DNA of 64,000 nt from Siphonodentalium dalli. Taxonomy: Eukaryota > Mollusca > Scaphopoda > Gadilida > Siphonodentaliidae. Of the stretch, positions 37,150-49,978 are shown piece after piece (the stretch's first letter is position 1; every line of letters begins with the position of its first letter). The stretch spans positions 110,195,319-110,259,318 of the forward strand of contig CP136066.1 in NCBI GenBank assembly GCA_032622095.1. The letters are read 5' to 3'. A program made the position numbers and the translations under genes. A model generated the notes under the pieces. That model searched no databases and had not been told where the DNA came from. It saw only the letters and a program-made list of their open reading frames with translations.

Positions 37150-40100
37150 TTTATATGCCCGTTTGAAAAAAAACAGACCATATTATGTCATCAGCCATAC
37201 TAAAATACAGGTCAAGTTCGAATTTGGCCGGATGATTTTTGCCTGTTTCGACTTGGAAATTTCAATTTAAAAGTAAACATTTTGGTTTCCGGATGATAAC
37301 TTGAGGTATGATTATTTGCTCACAATTAAACTTGGTATGTAGTTCAGTCATACCAAAATACAGGTCTAGTTTGAATTTGGGTTTGGTTCGATTAATTTTT
37401 CAAGAGTTGTGGGCCTTTTCGACTTAGAAATTTTGCATATTCTTGCTTTCCAGATGATATTTTGCGTTATTCTATTGGACTAAGATTTTGTATGTTAGTT
37501 TATTACAATACAGGTCAAATTCAAATTGGGGTTTGGTACCTGATTGCCAATTTAGTTTGATCGTAAATTGAAAGATGACAACTATTTATTTACTTTGCAA
37601 ACCGGTCCAACAAATATATTCCATCACATAATCAGCAGATGTGGTTATTATAAACTTCACTTTTGAAAAATAGATCATCGTAGCAGATTTTCATAGTAAC
37701 AGAAAACAGTAAAGTTAAGGAGGTTAAGTGAACAATTTTGAATGGGCATGCAATGCAAATAGTTAAGAGTTGCAACTTGAATATATCTCAGCATTACTTG
37801 ATGCGGTATTGAAAATAATACCCATCTTTCTGGCTTGAAACTTGTTCCATATTAAAGAACGTTGGTCTACTTACTTTTTAATTTTATATTGATTTTTCAA
37901 AAGTAGGTCAAGAGTTGAAGTTCCAAGAAATTATTCTCAAAATTTGGTATGTGATGTAATTACCATAGGTTAAGAGAAAATACTAACAGGATTTACAAAT
38001 ATTCACCTCTTTCAAAGAACAGTTATATTATGTACACGTTTTCTGTGTGATCATTTCCCAATCATGAAGTAACGTGGAATAGCTGGATTTTGAACTGACA
38101 GCGGGTAGAATGGGTTGATTAAAATAAAATTTGGTGATTTGAATGTGATTGTTGATGGTGCCAATAATTTGATATTCTCCTTCCACAGCGCAACGGAACA
38201 TTTTCATTGGAAGATCCGATAGTTCCGAGTGTTTGTCTATAAACGAGTGGTTCTGTAACATTTTTGATGTTTGTTTGCATAACAAAGTAAACAAATGGGA
38301 CAGTAACATGCAATGTACGCAATATTTATGATTGGTTTAAGAACAACACATGTCTATTATATAATATTATGTCTGGTTATGGCTCTTTTAGTGGATGTGT
38401 CTATTTTAAAGGTACTCAATCTGATCAGATGGTCCTAAATTATTATTTCTTTGGTTTCGGGGGCAAAAAATATTTGATTCGAGTTGAGGAACCCTACTCT
38501 TCAAAGCTCAGAGTGATCAGATATCGATTTTTGTCCCCCGAAAAAAAAAAATATATTGTGTGCGTCCGGAATTTTTTTCCGGATAATAACTTTAGTTTCC
38601 GTTATTAGATCAAAAGCAAATATCATAGGTGAGTTTATCAGCCCTATATACAGGTCAAGTTCGAATATGGGTACAATCCGCCCATTTTTGCTAGAGTTAT
38701 GGCCCTTTTTCGACTTAGAATCCTGTCAATTTCTGGTTTCAGGATGATAACTTTAGTTTGTGCGATCATATCTGAATCAAATTTGGAATATGAGTTTATC
38801 AGCTCGAAATACAGATCAAGTTCGAATATGGGTACGATCCACCCATTTTTGTCTGGTTGCTCTCAAATATGGAATATTGATTTCTTATATGAAAATATTA
38901 TATGAACTTTTTTCTGATGATTTCTTATATAGAACAATTTCAACTTTTTTTCCAATGATTTCTTTTGACTCAAAATTTAGTTTTTGACTAATAAATCATT
39001 GAGAATTATACTATTGTTTTTTAGATTTAGAATAATGTGGTAAAGGCAGGATTCCTACTTTCTCTGTCATCCAGTGATTTTGATTTTGACCAGCAGTGAT
39101 TTGATTTTGACCAGGAAATTTTTGCCATACTTTGCCATAGCAGAATCTTATCCCTTTTATATAAAACCGTGAACCTTAAATCCAAATGCAAAGTTAACTA
39201 AATCGTCATGTACAGGTGTATTGTCTTGACGGCAGTGTGATATGCCATTGGCTAAGTAACTACTTTTCAGTCTGAATTGCTCAAATATATTGAGTAGTAT
39301 GAAAACAAGACACCAATTGTTTCTGGCACTGGACTGCTGCGTTTATTGTCCCCCGAAATTTTCGGAGGACTATTGCAATCAGCCGCGTCCGTCCGTCCAT
39401 TCGTCTGTGTCCGTCCGGAGTTATAACTCCAGTAATGATCATCCGATTTGATTGAAACTTGGTATGTAGGTGTCTCAACCAAGAACACAGGTGCTCTGCA
39501 ATTATGGGTTTGATCTGATGTTCTTTTATGGAGTTATTTCCTTTTTTTTTACTTAGAAAATTTCTCACTTTTTCGGTTTCCGGATGATATCTCAAGTTTG
39601 GATCCTTTAATTGCAAATACCGTTTTATGTGGATCAGTCTTTTTTCGACTTAGAAAATTCAATTTTCTACTTTTTTCTTTGGTTTCAGGATGATAACTCA
39701 AGTTTTGATTGTTTAATTGGAAATTCTGTTTTTTGTTTGGGGTCGTTTATATAAAAATTTCTCACTTTTTCGGTTTCCGGATGATATCTCAAGTTTGGAA
39801 TGTTCAATTGAAAATTCCGGTTTTTTGTGAGTCATTGATATCAAAATACAGGTCAAGTTCGAATTTGAGTTTGATCCGATCATTTTTCTCAGAGTTATGG
39901 GCTTTTCGACTTAGAAATTCAATTTTACTTGTTTTTTCTTTGGTTTCCGGATGATAACTCAAGTTTTGATTGTTTAATTGGAAATTCATTTTTTTGGGGG
40001 GGGGGGGGCGTTTATATCAAAATACAGGTCAAGTTCGAATTTGAGTTTGATCTAATGATTTTTCCCAGAGTTATGGGCCTTTCGACTTTGAAAAACATTT

Positions 40101-40380
40101 TTTATAATTTTCTGTATGAGGGTATCTTCATGGTGTAATCAACTCCTCCTACAGTTTTGATCGTAGATATTTGAAACTTCAGAGTATTGATACCCACATA
40201 TTGGAGATGTGCAACATGTATATAGATGGCGGAAAAAATATTTCTTTACGAAATTATTAATCCTTTCGACTTAGAACATTTCAACAACATTTTTTTTTAT
40301 TTCTTTAACAAAGCGGCGTCAACTTGCCACGTTTTCGGGGGACACTGTGGTCGGCTGACCTTTTATTGAAGTTTGTTATT
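37150..40380 (+). repeat. Dispersed repeat array (ACAGGTCAAGTTCGAAT units)
   Basis: Many degenerate units with 'CAGGTCAAGTTCGAAT', 'TTTCCGGATGATAACT' and 'GAGTTATGGGC', most regular at 38600-38870 and 39340-40110. The outer phrases GTCCCCCGAAATTTTCGG (about 39350) and CGTTTTCGGGGGACA (about 40332) face each other. CCGTCCGTCC microrepeats occur near 39390. Confidence 0.65.
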
Positions 40381-42654
40381 TCTCGAGATCTGCAGAAATA
40401 AGTGGCCCAGAAACAGGCGGTCTTGCAGATAAAGATGGATTACTCTAATAATCTTTTACCCCTGAAGCCAAAGAAATTAGGAGCGTCTGATCGGATTGAG
40501 TACCTGTAACAGCAGTAACCACCATGAAGGCCGCCCATATCTGTAATGGTCTCTGGACAACTGTTTCATACCTCTGAGATTTGTATAGAAATTCCCATTC
40601 AAAATTTATCACTTGACCTCCCTTTTAATGAGTATAGAAAATGAGTTTATAAGTCAAAACTCTTAAATTATTCTTACCATAGTATGGTAAACAATATCGA
40701 CGTCCGGATTGGCCACTCGTCGTCCGTCTGTTCGTAGACACTTTACACATGGTGCGATAACTGAAACATTTTCTATCTGATCGGAACCAAATTTTGTACA
40801 AGTTTCTAAGCCCAAAAGACAGATTTAGTTCGAATATGGGTTTGATCCGACTATTTTTAACTGAGTTATTTTTCGATTTTTTTTCGATTTAATTCCTTGC
40901 TCAATTTAACAACAACAATAAAGTAGAAGAAAATAAAATAAAATAAAAAAATATAAGGCCAAAAAAAAAAAGTGTTTTGGTTCTCGGGCAATTTTTTTTT
41001 CAAATCAATGAGGGAGGGAGGGTTTTATTTTTATTTTTTATTTTTTTCTGCGCATAGTAAGCATGGACAAAGATACCTTCCTCTGTCTAGTAATAACCAG
41101 AAAGGTAGAGGGAACTGTTATGCATATAAACTCATTTAGTCTTATATAAAAATGACATTGTACTACCAGTGTATGACTGGGATTACCTAACAATATATAA
41201 TGCCCCTGACATTAACTACTGTTATTGTTGTCTAAAAACTGATAACTCCCCATTCTAATATGTGATCCTGAATTTAGTCCTGTGCCTTTCAATTGTATAA
41301 AGTTACAATTAGTGTAAGTTGTTCACAATGACTAATTGTAAGAAGAGCATGAGGATCAGCTAATCATTTTCTTAATTGTAGTCATCTACTTTATGTTGTA
41401 AGCCTGCAAGTCACTTTTTAACACATTACATGTTAGAGCTCAATGCACACTAATATTCAACACATATCTGCTATGGACATGTTGATTAAATCCCCAAAAA
41501 AAAAAAAATTTCAAATTTTTTTTTCAAATTTTTTTTGTCGTAACATCGGGCATTGCAATAAAAAGGCCTAATGCGGCCCTTTTTATTCAATGCGGCGGTG
41601 CCTGAGAACCAAAACCTTTTTTTTTTTTGGCCTAAAGTCAAAATTTTTTTTTTTAAAGTTAACAAAATTTTAAAACTAACACCATTATAACTCCGCAAAG
41701 GGTACCCCGAGTCACCACACCAAATTTGGTTTAAATTGGTCCAAAATCTTGTGTTATGTACCTGTAAATTTGTTTGGAGCGATATTAAACCCAATTCACC
41801 AATTCCGTCCCATGCATTTGGACTACTTAGCTATTAATATGTCTATATCATTTTAAGATGTCTCTTATACCAATGTGCAGATAACGAAAGCTATGGTATC
41901 TAACTTTTAAAAAGATGTTTCAACAATATACATAACATTGCACAGCTGAGTATATCACTCTACAGATGGTCTGATGTCATTATAAATGTTACAGGTTTAA
42001 TATAGATGCCAAGGTTTAGCATAAACAATGTCAATGATTAGTTGACAGCTCTTGCTATATAATTGATATAAATGGGTCAGCAGCGAGGTGGGCTTTATAT
42101 CTTGATGGCTGTGTTGTTGGTAGAATTTGATACATTATCATTGTAAACTTAAATTGCATTCTATTAACCGAAGTATTCCATGTCCGGGTCACCTTTTCAT
42201 ATTTAATCCAATGCTGCGCTGGTGCGGCATTACAGCTCATGTGCCAGTGCATTCTCTTTATATATATGCGAGTCAGTGGCCCATAAATTCCAATAATGTG
42301 TGTTATGTACATTTGTCTATAATAGTATATAACAGTATACCGATCATAGTAATTTACTATCGGCCTCTCGTTTTGTTGTGAGCGTCTCATAAAGTTCATG
42401 CACCTAATTTCAAGAATTATTTTCCAGTCAAGATTTTGCCAAAATGCATTTAGACAAAACGTGCATCTATGACTAATCTTCAGCAAGTATCGTGTGTCCA
42501 TATTTTTTGAACAATTACATTATATTTTCACTCACGCTTGCATTCGCGCTGCCGAACATAAATGCAACACATTGGTTGGAAATACTTCACTTGATGTCTA
42601 ATGGGTGCTGTTTGTGTTGCGTTCCATAGAGTATGGATGCAAATTGGTCTGACA
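40381..42654. other. No gene seen
   Basis: Contains long A- and T-runs near 40960 and 41500-41660. A half copy of the GTGCATTCTCTTTATATATG hairpin lies at 42242-42275, with no complementary arm. The 148-residue reverse-strand ORF at 42055-42501 overlaps this repeat and shows no known motif. Confidence 0.45.
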
Positions 42655-43870
42655 TTTTTAGCTCTATTTGACGAAGTCAAGTTTGAGTTATTGCCATGGG
42701 TTGGCGCCCGTCGTCTGTCGGGCCATTTAATCCACGCGCGGTCCATCGGGCCGCGCGTCCGTCCATCCATCAACAATTTGCGAGAGAGAGAGTTGGCAGC
42801 ACACGGAAAGCCAAGCCCGTTCACCCATCCAGGGACTAACCGAGCTCGACGTTGCTTAACTTCGGTGATCACACAAAGCGTCTAACGACTGTGACCAAGA
42901 TATCCAGACCTCCCGTGCAGTGAAGTCATCGGCCTAATATATTTGCAACGCGACTGCTGCACCGGCAACCATCTCATATTGTACTCTGCATTACTAAAGC
43001 CCGTGGCACACCCTACAGACCGCATCCCTCATCCGATCATCACCAAACATCATATGGTTCTTTGGGTGACCTCTAGAGTCTAGATGGGAGCCATAAAATT
43101 TGTTTTATTCTGAATTCGTTAAAAAAATGGCCGCCAGCAGCCTTCTTGGATTAAAAATTTCAATCCATCGGTACACCCTGCAGGCCGCATTTTATTGTTT
43201 TAAAATTTACAAGCGTGTTTAGGATCACCTCTAGAAGGGAGCTATCAAATTTGAAAATCTTTGATGAAAATTATGGCTCCCGGCAGCCATCTTGGATTTT
43301 AATCTTTGCATGACTGAAATCGTTGGCACAACACACAGACCACATATATCACTCCTCCGATCATTACCAAACTTCATATGGATCTTCGGGTTGACCTCTA
43401 GATGAGACCAATCAATTTCTTTTTTCCGAATTTAATTGTGAATCATAGCCGCAAGCGGCCATCTTGAATTTTGAGCTATCGGATTTGAACAATTTTCGAC
43501 GCAAAACATGGTCGCGGTCAGCCATCTTGGATTTTACTCTTTGCATGACTAAATCATTTGGAACAACCTACAACATCCCTCAACCGATCGTCACCAAACT
43601 GCATATGGATCTTCGGGATGACCCGATATGGGAGCCATCATTTCCCCCAAATTTCGTTGACAAATATGCCTGTCAGCAGCAATCTTTGATTTTACTCTCG
43701 GCATGACTAAAACCTTCGACACACACTACAGACGACATCCCTCAATCGATCATCACCAGACTTCGTATGGATCTTCGGGATGACCACTATATTGGAGCCA
43801 TACAATTTTCTCGAATCGTGGTGAATAACATGGCCACCAGCGACCATCTTGGATATATGATACCGGCATA
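42655..43870 (+). repeat. Long dispersed repeat, copy 2 (compare 19530-20120)
   Basis: Starts with TTTTTAGCTCTATTTGACGA and 'TTATTGCCATGG', and continues with at least five blocks around 'CATATGGATCTTCGGG', 'GCCATCTTGGATTTTA' and 'GCATGACTAAA'. It is more complete than the copy at 19.5 kb and includes a 5S-rRNA-like insert. Confidence 0.7.
42794..42883 (-). pseudogene. 5S rRNA-derived sequence
   Basis: On the minus strand this reads ...GTGTGATCACCGAAGTTAAG, then CAACGTCGAGCTCGGTTAGT, then CCCTGGATGGGTGAAC. These correspond to the central and internal-promoter part of eukaryotic 5S rRNA (canonically AAGTTAAGCAACGTCGGGCC, GGTTAGTACTTGGATGGGTGAC). The 5' ~25 bases of a normal 5S gene are missing or unrecognisable, and the 3' end is diverged. 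It is therefore a pseudogene or the head of a 5S-derived SINE rather than a working gene. Confidence 0.55.
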
Positions 43871-45018
43871 TCTTCATGTTGACATCTAGTATACATCACA
43901 TTTCAACTGTCCCCCATGATAATCGCTCTATTGTGTGTAACGCATGAAATTATCCCCTCTCCAAGTTGGGCTACAGTGCCATTGACACTTTCATTTCGCG
44001 TTCCGTGCACACAAAATGTGCTGTTACATTGTTATAATAATTTAGACAACGGGTTGTGTTCAGCATCATGCGCCTCCACCACATATTGGACGAACGGCAC
44101 TCAAATAAACGGATCATGTATACCAGAAACCCGGGAGCACACAACAACCCCGGGTATCCAATTTTCGTCGCTTCAGTGCTAAAATGTTCTATATCATTTT
44201 GGCGGGAAAATGAGATAACGTTATCGTTCGATTCGGCGCGGTATTTTCTGTCCGAAAAACACAAGATATTGAATATAGCATAATTATACTAGATATGAAT
44301 GAGGCTACGGAAATATGTTCCATTTCCCGAATTATAATTTTAAGTCAGTGCTGTATTCTCCTCTCTCCACTGTGGACAAATGAATTGTTTTTATTTGTAA
44401 CACATGATAGCATAAATTTCAGTGTTATATGATGTTATATCTCGAACCGACAATGGTAAGTATGGGAACTAATGGCCGCCAATATGCCTGACTTGAAATA
44501 GTGCTTTCGTTCTTTTATATATGGAAATCTTAATTCTAGCTGAATTCTTTTGGTTAAAATAGCAAAATGACATAATGTGCGAGTTTTGTACTTTGGAATG
44601 ATGTAAAAACCTAAAAGCAACTTTAGCACTGACTAAAAAGGCCAATTTGTTCAGCAAAGTGTTCTATCTCCAAACACATTTCAACAAATTACATGAATAA
44701 TACTGACATTTAAAGCAAGACAATTTAAACATATCAGTTTTTCGTTTCCAAGGATAAAATGAAAACCACATATAAGGTGAAATTAAAGCAGACATATACA
44801 CGAAAACCAGATGGCCAAATTAAAAAAAAATATGGACATAGAACATTAGATCACCGACGCGACTCGATGTACATCAGGGGCCTGATATATATTTCATCCG
44901 GGTTTCTTGTGTTATTCCGGGCTTCTTGGAGACAAGTCTGTGTGAACAATGCCGATTACGCACACTATTGCGCTTCATGAATCATGGTATGAAACCGACT
45001 TGGTTGATAATTTATAAT
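43871..45018. other. No gene seen (left flank of the Polinton-like element)
   Basis: Open frames on both strands around 43916-44283 lack recognisable motifs. The last bases before the element, ...TTGATAATTTATAAT, would continue into GATCAGAAGC (57634) in the empty site. Confidence 0.45.
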
Positions 45019-45024
45019 TATATA
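45019..45024. repeat. Target-site duplication, left (TATATA)
   Basis: TATATA directly outside the left AGTAGTGTATATG terminus, matched by TATATA at 57628-57633. A 6-bp duplication is the known Polinton/Maverick signature. TATATA is its own reverse complement, so the same six bases could also be read as the outermost part of the inverted repeat. Confidence 0.75.
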
Positions 45025-45485
45025 AGTAGTGTATATGATAAACCATCTCGTATACTTGACAGAAGGAGAGATATAGTAAGACATACTAATAACTATTTCT
45101 AGGCAGATGGTTATAGTAAGCAAACTATTTGTAGGTAGATGGTTATAGTAAGCAAACTATTTCTAGGCAGATGGTTATAGTAAGCAAACTATTTCTAGGC
45201 AGATGATATAGTCAGGCTAACTAGTAACTATTTGAAGGATTAGTACGCACGATTGAATATATGTATTGATATATAGGTTAGTTATGATAGATTAGTAAAA
45301 TAATAGTCGATGAATTATCCGCTAGTGAATAACCTCGTGCATGTAAAAAACCACAAGGCTAAAACACATGGAATATTTGTTAGTGTCGGAACTTTTTCTT
45401 CTTTATTGTAGATTTGTAGGTAACACTATTCGATCTCATAAAACTCGATATTACAGAGTCTCGTAGAAAACGAAATGTGGAACCC
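45025..45485 (+). repeat. Terminal inverted repeat, left (461 bp)
   Basis: Reads as the exact reverse complement of 57167-57627 from AGTAGTGTATATGATAAACC through ...CGAAATGTGGAACCC. Both arms are exactly 461 bases long with no indel detected by eye. Beyond 45485 similarity continues imperfectly for about 30 bases (ACACTTTAGTTC). It contains a 32-bp tandem repeat. Confidence 0.92.
45091..45218 (+). repeat. 32-bp tandem repeat, four units, in left TIR
   Basis: Units start at 45091, 45123, 45155 and 45187 and run AACTATTTCTAGGCAGATGG plus TTATAGTAAGCA. The second unit has two substitutions (TTTGTAGGTAG), and the last diverges at its end. Degenerate echoes ('CTATTTCTAGGTT', 'CAATTTCTAGGTT') continue at 45650-45720 outside the TIR. 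The mirror copy is at 57434-57561. Confidence 0.9.
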
Positions 45486-46390
45486 TTCACACTTTAGTTC
45501 ATTTAATGAATATAAATGTGAATAAATCTTAGTATACAAACAGATATCAAAAAACATAATCAAATCAATCTTTTGTTAAGATATGGACAGTCTGGTCTCC
45601 CCGTCGAAATATCTTCAAACAAAAATGTGTCAATATTTAAAGTCAGACTAACTATTTCTAGGTTGGTGTTTAAATACCTCTTCTAGGCTATACTCAAACA
45701 AACAATTTCTAGGTTATTCAAACATTTCCAAAAATATACTGAGTAAATCTACAAATATTAATTGGAATATAAAGAACAGAGTTAGCTCCCCTGTGCATTT
45801 GAATAATCTGTTTTATTAAGTTCAATTTAGATCTTAAACGATTGATATATGTTAATGAATGATACAGTGATATATTCGTTAGCGAATAAACCTATGCATG
45901 TAAAACCACAGGTCTAAACACATTGAACTTTTTTAGGAACGTTCTTCTGTAGATTAGTAGGCAACACATTTGTATAACCATGTATAACCATTATCGGTTC
46001 CTTTAAACATTATGAATGATGGAAATATATTCAAATCAATCAACTTATGTTGGAATATATAAAAATATGTGTATCAAGCATGTTAAATTGTGAATAATTA
46101 GTTATTTATATCACACCAACGTTAATTCATAATCTATAGTATTTTAGGAAAGAAAACTGGAACAAATAGTAACTATTTTCGGTTTATATCAAGACAACGT
46201 ATTTCAATTCCAACACAAATTCAATATTTCAGAAAAATAAAAAAAATCTCTCTTTTAATGAAATATGTAAAAGCACGATAAAGCAATTAAAAACACAATT
46301 TAAGTTACTTTTTCGTCAACAAAATTGAAGTTATATGTTATAATGCTTAAAAATACATGAAAATCCTTAATCAAATATCTCAATTGAAAG

Positions 46391-46432
<42 letters not shown>

Positions 46433-47610
46433 AAATGTTAACTTTATATGTTTCGCTCGCAAGCATCAAAAGTCCCTTTTTATTACCACAATAATTGTAA
46501 AAGACAATAAATGTTTTGTCTTTAATCAAAAAATGTAAAAATATTATAATCTTAGGAAAACACTAATGTTTTCGTCAACAAAATTCAAGCACAAACTTTA
46601 TATGTCAATAAAATAATATGAAAATTCAATAAAACTTTAATCAATTTATTGCTAAATTTTTGAAAAAATGTTGACTGTTGACGCAATCAACTGATATTCC
46701 AAATGTTTTTACTCTGCCTCAATTTTACCTATGCGAATGTATCTGTTTATATAAGGAAAATTCATTCTATCTTTAGTCCCAACAAATGATGTCATTCGAG
46801 CCAAGTCGAATAATCTACCAACATAGTCACAAAACATGATAATGTCTTCGTCGAGAATTCATGTCCACCTCTGTTTAACATAACAAGACTTACTTACCCA
46901 TTAAAGAATAGATAATTAATCGAAGTATAATACTCTCTCAATTTCACCTGTGCGAATGTATCTGTTTATATAAAGAAAGTCATTCTATCTTTAACCCCAC
47001 CAAATGATGTCATGCTACACAAGTCGAATAAACCACTCTTATTCGTCAAGAATTCATGTCGAGCTCTATTTATAGAGTAACACATTAACTCAATCTATCT
47101 ATAGTCACACAAAAAAATACCAACAAAACATGTACCTGTTTTCGTCGCATACTATCTCAAGTTGAATGTAATTGTCGTCGCATAGTTTATATGATTAATG
47201 TCATTCAAGCCTTACATACATCTCTGTTCAAGGCCATTAATATCCACCCCATCGTTGCTCACATGTCAAAATATCGTTAACGATGCGTATCTATGACCGT
47301 ACAAAACGAATAATTTATACTACACATGTCAAATTTGCATATGTAAGGTATGTTACGGTAAACATTCCAATGTATGCTATATAAGCCAGCTAAAATAGGA
47401 AATCAAAGCATGGATTCAATAGTCAGATAAGTTTATTATATTATGATTTCAGATGACTTTTAATTAATTCATATCTTATTCAACCTATGTTCTGTATAAT
47501 TTAAAACGATAAATTAGAATCAAGTTTGTATATTTATCGGAGCAAAACATATTGAGGAAGTTTGAAGCAGTTGTCTTAAAGTGACACTAAGATTTATTTT
47601 CTTATTTGCA

Positions 47611-48240
47611 CACAGTATACTTTGTTTAAACCAGATGTCTTAAAATGGCACTAAGATTTATTTTATTATTTTATACTATTTATAAACAAGATGTCTTAAA
47701 AGGGCACTAAGATTTCATTTAAATCTCCAAAAGTGTTTCAATATTACAGCAAAATTTGTTTTTTTAATAATTTTTACCTCAGAATTGTTAATAAATAGGT
47801 CTTCTTCACATCATAATTCTTAAAAGGGAGCTAATAATTTAACTTAAATATGATTGAAAAATTATCGTTAAAGAGCGTTTATTATCTGTTTGTATGCAAC
47901 TCTTTCAATCCCTCGTAATATTTAGATACAGTATACTTTGTTCATCCCAGATGTCTTAAAATAACACTAAGATTTATTTTATTAATTTATCCATCTATTA
48001 ACAAGATGTCTTAAAAGGGCACTAAGATTTCATTTTATAATTTCAATACCAAAAGTGTTTCAATATCACAGCAAAAAAAATTGTAATAATTTTTACCTCA
48101 GAAATGTTAATAAATATGTCTTATTCATATCTTAATTCTTAAAAGGGCGCTAATAATTTAACTCAAATATGGTTGTACATTTATCGATAAAGAGCGTTTA
48201 TTATCTGTTTGTATGCAACTCTTAATTATAAAAAAACGGA
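47611..48240 (+). repeat. Direct repeat pair, 316-bp period
   Basis: Two copies, 47611-47930 and 47931-48240. Each runs from GTATACTTTGTT through two GATGTCTTAAAA...CACTAAGATTT units and 'TTTTTACCTCAGAA' to 'AAAGAGCGTTTATTATCTGT' and 'TTGTATGCAACTCT'. A fifth, single GTCTTAAAGTGACACTAAGATTT lies just upstream at 47572. Confidence 0.8.
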
Positions 48241-49529
48241 TACTGTTACACTCAAATTTTAGATTACAGTATCCAAATTAACATTGTTGCAATTCAGATT
48301 CTACAGAAAGTTATCTTTAAACATGCAAACTAAAAACAATAATCATAGTTTTACAATTTTTTTTTTATGTAAAATATTATTTGTCTACACGTTGTGGCTA
48401 AGTATATCGTAACAGTATATTTACATTTATCTAGCAAATGCGCTCTAATTTCTACAAATTAACATTCAAATTCAAATTTTTTTTTTTAATTTTTGAAAAA
48501 ATAAATACTGTAACAGTTTTGTTTACATAATAAATAAAGATAACACTTAACTGATTGTGGCAAATAATTCTTCTCTTAATCATAATGGCAACATGAGTTG
48601 GAAAAAAACATGCTGGTTAATCCGTACGCAATTTAGCATTTAATGTAAACACGATCGGAGAAAAACAATGCCCGGTCGTTCGTTTTTAAACTGGAATCTG
48701 CACACATGCATAAAACTCATTACTCACCGCCATTTTGAAATTTAAACATTTAGAGTAATTATTTTTCTCGCATTTCTGTAAAGTATAATGATGAACCAGA
48801 ATATAAAATGCTTATGTTCACACACGAGCACATGTACTTGCAATCATATGGCTATCAATAGTATGCAATTATCTCATAGAATCAATCAAACAATAATATT
48901 AAGCCAATTAGTTGCAACATTACATCAGGAATTGCTCGATGTCGTTAGACTAGGTTAATGTGTGTTTTATATGCTTGTCCCCGTTCATTATCTGCACATT
49001 TTTAAATCGGCACGGAAATCTACCTAATAAAAACAATTGAGATAGTTAAATGGGTGGACAGCACTCAATTATATCTGCATACAATAGGTGTGCAGAGCAA
49101 TATTTCTGAACTTGTATTGCATATGGATGTTGTATCGAAAAGGATATAGAGATGTACGTGGCCGAGGCGGAAGAAAACAAACCCAAATTATCACCAGCAT
49201 GTTAAATTTCACTACAACAGTTTTGTTTACAATATACTGTAACAGCTTTGTTTACGCAATTATGTTCTATTTATAGATGGAACTCGATTTAGTTGGAAGT
49301 GTATACACAATCTCCAATCGGGCAAGTAATATTCGTATGTTGCCAAGCGCATCGCGCGTGGACTGGAGTAATTTCCATCATCATACGTGTGCAGAGCAAT
49401 ATCTATGAACCTCTATTCTAACAGCGATTTGGTTGAATTGTATAGACAAGATTAATCATCTGAGATATATGGTCCAACTTAAAACCAATATAGCACCAGC
49501 ATGTTAAATTTTATGGAATTATGTATGTG

Positions 49530-49869
49530 TCATGGCGGGATTTAATTGAATATTTGTTGCTGAACAGGATTATCGGGTAAACAGTATGTTATCAGAAACA
49601 CCTATGCAAACACTCTACTAATTGTGTTACAGAATACAGCAAAATGTTACTGACTAATCGCGCATAAAATGGAATAAACGCTCTTCATTACATATCAGGT
49701 ATTATACAACGCTCTTTATGTTTACCACAATAATATTTCAAACCCCGGAAATGTAACTTTTTAATGCTTTTGTTTACAAACGTATGACCAAAACATACTG
49801 TTTATGCGATTGTTTTTACAGGATACCCACCGACAAGGCCATCCTTGTCTGTAAACATGATGAATTTAA
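49530..49869 (-). repeat. Sequence related to the TTAA MITE family, inside the element
   Basis: Read on the minus strand it follows copies A (1336-1858) and B (58270-58771) in order: GGCCTTGTCGGTGGGTATCC, 'CGCATAAACAGTATG', 'GTAAACAAAAGCAT', 'GGTAAACATAAAGAGCG', 'CCTGATATG', 'GCGATTAGTCAGTAACATTT', 'GATAACATACTGTTTACCC'. It lacks about 110 bases present in A and B and has no clear terminal inverted repeat. It may be a decayed MITE insertion, or the source from which the MITE family derives. Confidence 0.7.
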
Positions 49870-49978
49870 CATAATTGAACTAAATTTGCGCAGATCCGAC
49901 TATAAAATGTTGAGTGCTTCATTCTTACTACTGCTGTAACAGATTTGTTTACGTATATAAATTGCACTTACCTGATTA

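Larger units (their letters stand above)
45486..49978. other. ORF-free left half of the element, paired direct repeats
   Basis: Very AT-rich, with no open frame of credible coding character; in particular there is nothing resembling polymerase B. Direct-repeat pairs seen: part of the TIR interior (45290-45425) recurs degraded at 45840-45975; 46711-46820 and 46931-47040 (TGTATCTGTTTATATAA...AATGATGTCAT); a 316-bp pair at 47611-48240; and 49089/49387 (GTGTGCAGAGCAATAT). A 32-A run lies near 46398. The phrase TGTAACAG-(A/T)TTTGTTTAC recurs near 48505, 49240 and 49935. Replication or packaging signals could lie here, but this is only inference. Confidence 0.6.

Noticed and set aside
39281-39616. 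111-residue reverse-strand ORF
   Set aside because: Translation of the CCGTCCGTCC and GTCAAGTTCGAAT dispersed repeat.
42055-42501. 148-residue reverse-strand ORF
   Set aside because: Part of it is the GCATTCTCTTTATATATG hairpin repeat; no domain or motif is visible and no splice context supports it.
43916-44283. Overlapping ORFs on both strands (88-97 residues), one rich in Cys and Thr
   Set aside because: Both strands are open by chance, no signal peptide-plus-domain pattern could be defended, and no splice frame was found.
45091-45218. Tandem 32-bp units as a CRISPR array
   Set aside because: The units are contiguous without spacers and lie in the terminal repeat of a eukaryotic element.
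49088-49276. 62-residue ORF considered as a polymerase fragment
   Set aside because: It has no polymerase motif (no D-x-x-S-L-Y-P or Y-x-D-T-D-like pattern), and the surrounding DNA is a non-coding direct repeat.
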